From an uncultured Lachnospiraceae bacterium (GTDB taxonomy: Bacteria > Bacillota > Clostridia > Lachnospirales > Lachnospiraceae): 8,713 nt of DNA. Both the position numbers and the translations under genes were made by a program. The number at the start of each line of letters is the position of its first letter. The first letter of the stretch is position 1. The stretch spans positions 1-8,713 of the forward strand of contig CASDUB010000128.1 in NCBI GenBank assembly GCA_949283905.1, in the 5' to 3' direction. Positions 5,593-8,713 of the stretch are shown piece after piece. The notes beneath the pieces were generated by a model, which was not told the DNA's origin, searched no databases, and worked only from the letters and a program-made list of their open reading frames with translations.

Positions 5593-7155
5593 ATGATTTT
5601 ACCATTAAGCGCTCTGCTATATAAAGTAACTGAAATATGTAACTATGAACTTCAAAATGTGAATATGGCGCTTTCTTTCGGCGACGTTCACCTGTTTGAA
5701 GCAAATGTCAATCTTCCCCATGAAGAAAACCATCTCTTTTTCCTGACAGACGAGATGAACGTGCGGATACTGCCTGATCTTTCGTACCCAAAAGACAATA
5801 CGGTATTTTTGTGCTACTGCAGCAGGCCTGTAGAAGAAATAAGCAGCGAACTGTATGATTTTTCAGTAGTCTACCTGTTTCCGAAACACAACGAATCTTT
5901 TCCGTTTGTATTTAATAAAGTACTTAACATTTTTAAAGATTTCGGCGCATGGGATCAGAGTTTTCATGTAGAACTGCTTCACGGTACCTCTATGCAGAAG
6001 CTTCTCGATATAACGGCGCCTCTTCTCTCTCACTCCATGCTCATACTCGATCATCATAAAAATATCATCGGAACCGTACGCAAAGAAGACGACAGTTATA
6101 TGAATGAATTTCTTGATGACGGACTCGTGTCGGAAAAGAAATTGAAACTTTTAAATAAGGATAATTCGTTCCCTCTCAGTTTCAATTCAAACTCTCTGTT
6201 CATATTTCCGTATACGACTCCTGAAGGAAAATCTCATTACGGCATGTGCTACAGCCTGACAGATTCAAACCGTCTTTACGGATACGCTCTGATCTTCTGC
6301 TGCAACAATCATCCTTCCGTAAGCTATCAGTATCTTATGGATATGGTCATAGACAATCTTATGCTTTATTTTCAGCAGAGCTCGTCATATTCCCACAGGA
6401 TAACAGAGCAATATGAGCTTATTCTTGCAAATATAATGGAAAATCCTGATTTTTCACTCCATAAGCTCAATTCGCTTTTATCGGAAACCGATGCGCTGAC
6501 TTTTGACGGAAACTTTATTCTTGCCAGGGTATACTTTGAAAACAGCGACAACATATCGCTGTCCTTCGTTTCATGGAATATAAAAACAACTTTTCCTGCT
6601 TTAATGCCTTTTATTTCCAACGAAAAACTTTATATACTTTATTCCGCCCAGTCTGAAAAAGATGTTTTGAATACATTTGTGCCCGATGAAAAACTTTCAC
6701 AGTTTGTGTACAGTTTTTCAAGCAGACTTAAACACTGCACCATTTCAAAACCTTTTTTCACTCTCGACATGCTTACAGACGCTGCCAGACAGTGCGAACT
6801 CGCCCACGACTATTTGCCTGACAGTTTATCCGAAGCTCCGATAGTATATTATAAAGACTGTGTTTCGAATTTCCTGCAGCACAAGATACTCTCAAAAGAA
6901 AAACAATATCTGTTTTCTTCGCAATACTATGAAGCTTTGAAAAAATATGATACCGAACACGGCACAAAGCTATGCTATATCTTATATGAGTATCTTGTCA
7001 ACTTTAAAAGCGTAAATAATACGGCAAAGGCGTGTTTCCTGCACAGAAATACGGTTCTTAACAGCATAAAAAAAGCATTTTCAATTATCGACAATAATTT
7101 CAATAATTTTGACGATGCTGTATTCTTTGTATTAAACTACAGAAATGATCATTAA
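5593..7155 (+). CDS. PucR/CdaR-type transcriptional regulator
   Basis: This 520-residue cytosolic protein ends in a PucR-family helix-turn-helix domain. The last ~72 residues (449-520) show the family pattern: L-x2-YD-x5-TKL at the start, then the helix-turn-helix around 473-494 containing A-x3-FLHRNTV-x5-KKA, then a closing amphipathic helix. Residues about 130-270 look like a GAF/PAS-type sensory region and the middle like the CdaR linker domain; the first ~120 residues are not recognised. A strong AAAGGAG site lies 7 nt before the ATG. It is transcribed divergently from the channel/Moco genes across 189 nt, so control of those genes, and perhaps of itself, is the simplest hypothesis. PucR/CdaR relatives sense small molecules such as purine breakdown products or sugar acids, but the ligand here cannot be read from sequence. 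No catalytic domain or membrane segment is evident. Confidence 0.85.
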   Translation: MILPLSALLYKVTEICNYELQNVNMALSFGDVHLFEANVNLPHEENHLFFLTDEMNVRILPDLSYPKDNTVFLCYCSRPVEEISSELYDFSVVYLFPKHNESFPFVFNKVLNIFKDFGAWDQSFHVELLHGTSMQKLLDITAPLLSHSMLILDHHKNIIGTVRKEDDSYMNEFLDDGLVSEKKLKLLNKDNSFPLSFNSNSLFIFPYTTPEGKSHYGMCYSLTDSNRLYGYALIFCCNNHPSVSYQYLMDMVIDNLMLYFQQSSSYSHRITEQYELILANIMENPDFSLHKLNSLLSETDALTFDGNFILARVYFENSDNISLSFVSWNIKTTFPALMPFISNEKLYILYSAQSEKDVLNTFVPDEKLSQFVYSFSSRLKHCTISKPFFTLDMLTDAARQCELAHDYLPDSLSEAPIVYYKDCVSNFLQHKILSKEKQYLFSSQYYEALKKYDTEHGTKLCYILYEYLVNFKSVNNTAKACFLHRNTVLNSIKKAFSIIDNNFNNFDDAVFFVLNYRNDH

Positions 7156-7270
7156 AAAACTGATTTACCGGGAGCAGATTCAGATTACTTTATTCTCTGT
7201 TTATTTATTTTATTTTTGTTTTATTTATTGTACATATTCTGGACACAAATTCATTGTATCTTAATATCAG

Positions 7271-7296
7271 TAGATAAGTAATCAACCGCTTATCTA
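7271..7296. repeat. Perfect 8-bp inverted repeat with 10-nt spacer
   Basis: TAGATAAG (7271-7278) and CTTATCTA (7289-7296) are perfect inverted copies. No U tract follows on either strand, so it is not a classical terminator. It could be an operator or an RNA hairpin in the 3' untranslated region of the regulator. The function is unknown. Confidence 0.5.
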
Positions 7297-7330
7297 TCTC
7301 CCCCCTCATTGAACGATAAAACTACAAACA

Positions 7331-7366
7331 AAAAGATCAGACTGCAGCGATGCGGTCTGATTTTTT
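7331..7366. terminator. Bidirectional intrinsic terminator
   Basis: ATCAGACTGC (7336-7345) pairs with GCGGTCTGAT (7352-7361), a 10-bp stem with one G-U wobble and a 6-nt loop. It is followed by TTTTTT on the plus strand and, read in reverse, by a T-rich run from the A tract at 7331-7334. It would stop plus-strand transcription from the regulator and serve as a back-up for minus-strand transcription from the tRNA. Confidence 0.85.
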
Positions 7367-7408
7367 ATGCGGCACGTCTGCCGTTTTATACAGGATGTTC
7401 TTATAGCG

Positions 7409-7442
7409 AAAAAGAGGTTTCGGAAATCCGAAACCTCTTTTA
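7409..7442 (-). terminator. Intrinsic terminator of the tRNA-Pro gene
   Basis: A perfect 14-bp stem (AAAAGAGGTTTCGG at 7410-7423 against its complement at 7428-7441) encloses a 4-nt loop. On the minus strand it begins 8 nt after the tRNA 3' end and ends in a T run. The symmetrical A/T ends mean it may also work on the plus strand. Confidence 0.9.
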
Positions 7443-7449
7443 GTAAAAA

Positions 7450-7523
7450 TCGAAGCGACGTGATTCGAACACGCGACCTCTGCGTCCCGAACGCAGCGCT
7501 CTACCAAACTGAGCCACGCTTCG
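7450..7523 (-). tRNA. tRNA-Pro (anticodon CGG)
   Basis: The minus strand folds into a full cloverleaf of 74 nt. The acceptor stem is CGAAGCG with CGCTTCG plus discriminator A, the D stem is GCTC/GAGC, and the anticodon stem is CTGCG/CGCAG with loop TTCGGGA. The variable loop has 5 nt, and the T arm carries TTCGAAT. The anticodon CGG reads the proline codon CCG, and the loop is the same as in E. coli proK. The 3' CCA is not encoded and must be added by the CCA-adding enzyme. The gene stands alone between its own promoter and terminator. Confidence 0.97.
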
Positions 7524-7526
7524 ATT

Positions 7527-7542
7527 GTGTCTTTTCAGACAC
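7527..7542 (-). other. Leader hairpin directly before the tRNA
   Basis: On the minus strand GTGTCT-GAAA-AGACAC forms a 6-bp stem with a GNRA tetraloop, ending 3 nt before the mature tRNA 5' end. If transcription starts near 7543, this is essentially the whole pre-tRNA leader and lies at the RNase P cleavage site. Confidence 0.6.
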
Positions 7543-7549
7543 TTTTTAT

Positions 7550-7578
7550 AGTATATGCGATGGTCGGCAAAATGTCAA
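7550..7578 (-). promoter_or_regulatory. Strong sigma-A promoter of tRNA-Pro
   Basis: On the minus strand TTGACA (plus 7573-7578) and TATACT (plus 7550-7555) are separated by exactly 17 nt, nearly the full consensus. The expected transcription start is about 7543, roughly 20 nt before the tRNA. Such strength is normal for a stable RNA gene. Confidence 0.85.
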
Positions 7579-7604
7579 CACATTATTTTTGACAGATATC
7601 GCAT
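7555..7604. repeat. Two-part inverted repeat between mscS and the tRNA promoter
   Basis: ATGCGAT (7555-7561) is inverted at 7598-7604, and TGTCAA (7573-7578) is inverted at 7589-7594. The two pairs nest but are off-centre from each other by about 4 nt. The outer right arm reaches the mscS stop codon and the left one abuts the tRNA -10 box. As RNA it could fold into a bulged hairpin ending mscS transcripts, though without a U tract. As DNA it places two TTGACA boxes back to back. Confidence 0.55.
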
Positions 7605-8416
7605 CATTTTGTATTAATATCCAGCTGTCTATAGGGGATCTCAAGACCTGCTTCCGCCAGACGCTCCTGAAGGATCTTTAAAAGCTGCCTTCTTCCTTCC
7701 AGCGTAGCCTCAGGCGATATGCATGTCAGCACCATGATATAATCGATCGAAGACTCGCTGAAATTCTGCGTTCCTTTAAATACGCAGTCTTCTATGAGAT
7801 CAGATTTTTTCGCTTCTTCGGCTATATCGCCAAGCACCTTATATACATATTTCATATCTGCGTCATACGATAACGAAACCGTAACGCAGACAGTATTCGA
7901 CATTTTTACAACGTCCACAAGCTTATGATTTCCGATAGTGCGGATGCTTCCGTCATCAATGGATTTAAGCTTAGTATTGCGCATTGTAAGTTCGACTACT
8001 TTTCCTCTGTATCCGTTGTAATTGATCACGTCGCCTATGGAGAAAAATTTATCTGTAGCTATATTTATCCCCTGTATAAAATCTTTAAGCGCGTCCTGAA
8101 TAGCAAGACCTCCGATAGCTCCGGCGATTCCGAGACCGGCAATAGCGCCCGTGATATCTACTCCGAGAAGGCTGAGCACGGCAAGAAAAGTAAACAATAT
8201 GATGACGAATTTCAGCACGCTGTACACTATCCTCATCATAGTCTTTTTTTCTTTCGGTATATCATTTTGCGTGGTCACCTTAAACGGATTAAACACTTTT
8301 TTCAGAATAGCCAGAAGTACAATGACAACCGCTATCGCGATGGCAATAGTGATTAAAATCCCAAGAAGATCATAAACCACCTGTCCGTCGCTTCCTATTG
8401 TTTTAAAATTATTCAT
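7604..8416 (-). CDS. MscS-family small-conductance mechanosensitive channel
   Basis: MscS channels sit in the cytoplasmic membrane and open under high tension, releasing solutes during osmotic downshock. The 270-residue protein has the compact MscS layout. Membrane helices lie at about 15-41 and 62-84, then the pore-lining helix at about 88-122 with the Gly/Ala-rich A-G-L-G-I-A-G-A-I-G-G pattern and QDALKDFIQG. The beta domain (about 123-175) contains FFSIGDVI, G-x-R-G-KV and the R-N-T-K-L strand, and an alpha/beta C-terminal domain follows. Where many relatives have IPN at the end of the beta domain, this one has IGN. The length is close to E. coli MscS (286). The ATG at 8416 is the only plausible start, yet GAGGAG lies 14 nt upstream, an unusually wide spacing. 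The gene is 39 nt downstream of the ABC-F gene, so cotranscription is possible. Confidence 0.92.
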   Translation of the reverse strand: MNNFKTIGSDGQVVYDLLGILITIAIAIAVVIVLLAILKKVFNPFKVTTQNDIPKEKKTMMRIVYSVLKFVIILFTFLAVLSLLGVDITGAIAGLGIAGAIGGLAIQDALKDFIQGINIATDKFFSIGDVINYNGYRGKVVELTMRNTKLKSIDDGSIRTIGNHKLVDVVKMSNTVCVTVSLSYDADMKYVYKVLGDIAEEAKKSDLIEDCVFKGTQNFSESSIDYIMVLTCISPEATLEGRRQLLKILQERLAEAGLEIPYRQLDINTK

Positions 8417-8455
8417 ACCGTAATATAAAGCTCCTCAAAGAGAACACTTTTCCTT

Positions 8456-8713
8456 TCACTGCACCTTTTTTGACTGCTCAAGCGCTATTTTTTCTGCAAG
8501 ATCGTTCAGATAGACCCATCTGTCCATCTTTTCTTCCAATTTCGCTTCGCATTCCTCTTTTTCCTTTGTCAGCTCGTTTAATTTAACAAAATCGGTAGCA
8601 AATTTCGTGATCTCATCTTCGAGTTCCGATATCTTTTCTTCAAGTTTTGCGATATCTTCATCGATAGTTTCATACTCTTTTTGCTCCATATACGTAAATT
8701 TGAGTTTTTTCTC
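8456..8713 (-). CDS. ABC-F family ATPase, C-terminal fragment at window edge
   Basis: The minus-strand frame is open from the window edge to the stop at 8456, giving 85 residues of the 3' end of a larger gene. It starts with EKKLKFTYMEQKEYETIDED and continues as a charged coiled coil (about residues 16-65), ending in R-W-x-Y-L-N-D-L-A-E-K-I. This is the usual C-terminal extension of ABC-F proteins (Uup/EttA type), which are soluble twin-ATPase proteins acting on the ribosome. The ATPase domains lie outside the window, so the subfamily cannot be decided. The in-frame ATG at 8689 is internal, not a start. Confidence 0.85.
   Translation of the reverse strand, partial: EKKLKFTYMEQKEYETIDEDIAKLEEKISELEDEITKFATDFVKLNELTKEKEECEAKLEEKMDRWVYLNDLAEKIALEQSKKVQ

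Larger units (their letters stand above)
7156..7449. other. Non-coding stretch between regulator and tRNA
   Basis: I see no convincing gene here. About 7187-7230 is extremely T/A-rich, with repeated TTTATT-like runs. An inverted repeat lies at 7271-7296 and is followed by six C residues. Two terminator hairpins occupy the right part and are listed separately. A 34-codon minus-strand reading frame (7205-7309) has no ribosome binding site and is not called. The ~180 nt between the regulator stop and the first terminator would form an unusually long 3' untranslated region. Confidence 0.6.

Noticed and set aside
7205..7309. 34-codon minus-strand reading frame (begins M-R-G-E-I-D-K-R-L)
   Set aside because: No ribosome binding site, very AT-rich 3' half and no recognisable family. 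The apparent coding potential is probably chance.
7450..7523. tRNA as an integration site for a mobile element
   Set aside because: No integrase, no direct repeat of the tRNA 3' end and no change in gene character are visible in the window.
7367..7681. Plus-strand frame covering the tRNA complement
   Set aside because: It runs through the antisense of a tRNA and its terminator, so it is not a gene.

Overview
The window looks like a chromosomal segment of an anaerobic Clostridia-type Firmicute. The DNA is AT-rich, with A/T-dominated third codon positions and strong AGGAGG-like ribosome binding sites. The MoeA-like protein carries a cysteine tail of a kind seen in clostridial molybdenum loci, and the tRNA lacks an encoded CCA. 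The genus cannot be fixed from the sequence alone.

Positions 1-5403, all on the minus strand, form a molybdenum cofactor (Moco) locus. In transcription order it holds a formate/nitrite-family channel (4585-5403), mobA (about 4001-4576), moeA (2742-3944), mobB (2296-2706), a MoeA-like molybdopterin-binding protein with a cysteine-rich tail (1251-2273), moaC (774-1247) and moaA (1-761, cut by the window edge). MoaA and MoaC make cyclic pyranopterin monophosphate from GTP. MoeA and probably the MoeA-like protein act at metal insertion. MobA and MobB make the guanine dinucleotide form used by enzymes such as formate dehydrogenase. With a probable formate channel as first gene, the locus most likely serves a molybdo- or tungsto-formate dehydrogenase encoded elsewhere; that link is inference. 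MoaD, MoaE, MoeB and a stand-alone MogA/MoaB are not in the window. A clear intrinsic terminator lies between mobA and moeA, so the cluster is probably not one uniform transcript.

Positions 5404-5592 are a divergent intergenic region with several small palindromes. It separates the Moco locus from a plus-strand PucR/CdaR-type regulator (5593-7155), the obvious candidate regulator of the channel/Moco genes. Positions 7156-7449 hold no convincing gene, but contain a very AT-rich stretch, an 8-bp inverted repeat, a bidirectional terminator and the terminator of the next tRNA gene.

Positions 7450-7523 encode tRNA-Pro(CGG) on the minus strand, with a near-consensus promoter. Upstream of it, also on the minus strand, are an MscS-family mechanosensitive channel (7604-8416) and the C-terminal end of an ABC-F ATPase (8456-8713, cut by the window edge). 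These are ordinary housekeeping genes.

I see no CRISPR array, mobile element or clearly new system. The points worth a second look are the intra-locus terminator, the cysteine-tailed MoeA-like protein, the regulator/channel pairing, and the back-to-back promoter-like elements beside the tRNA.
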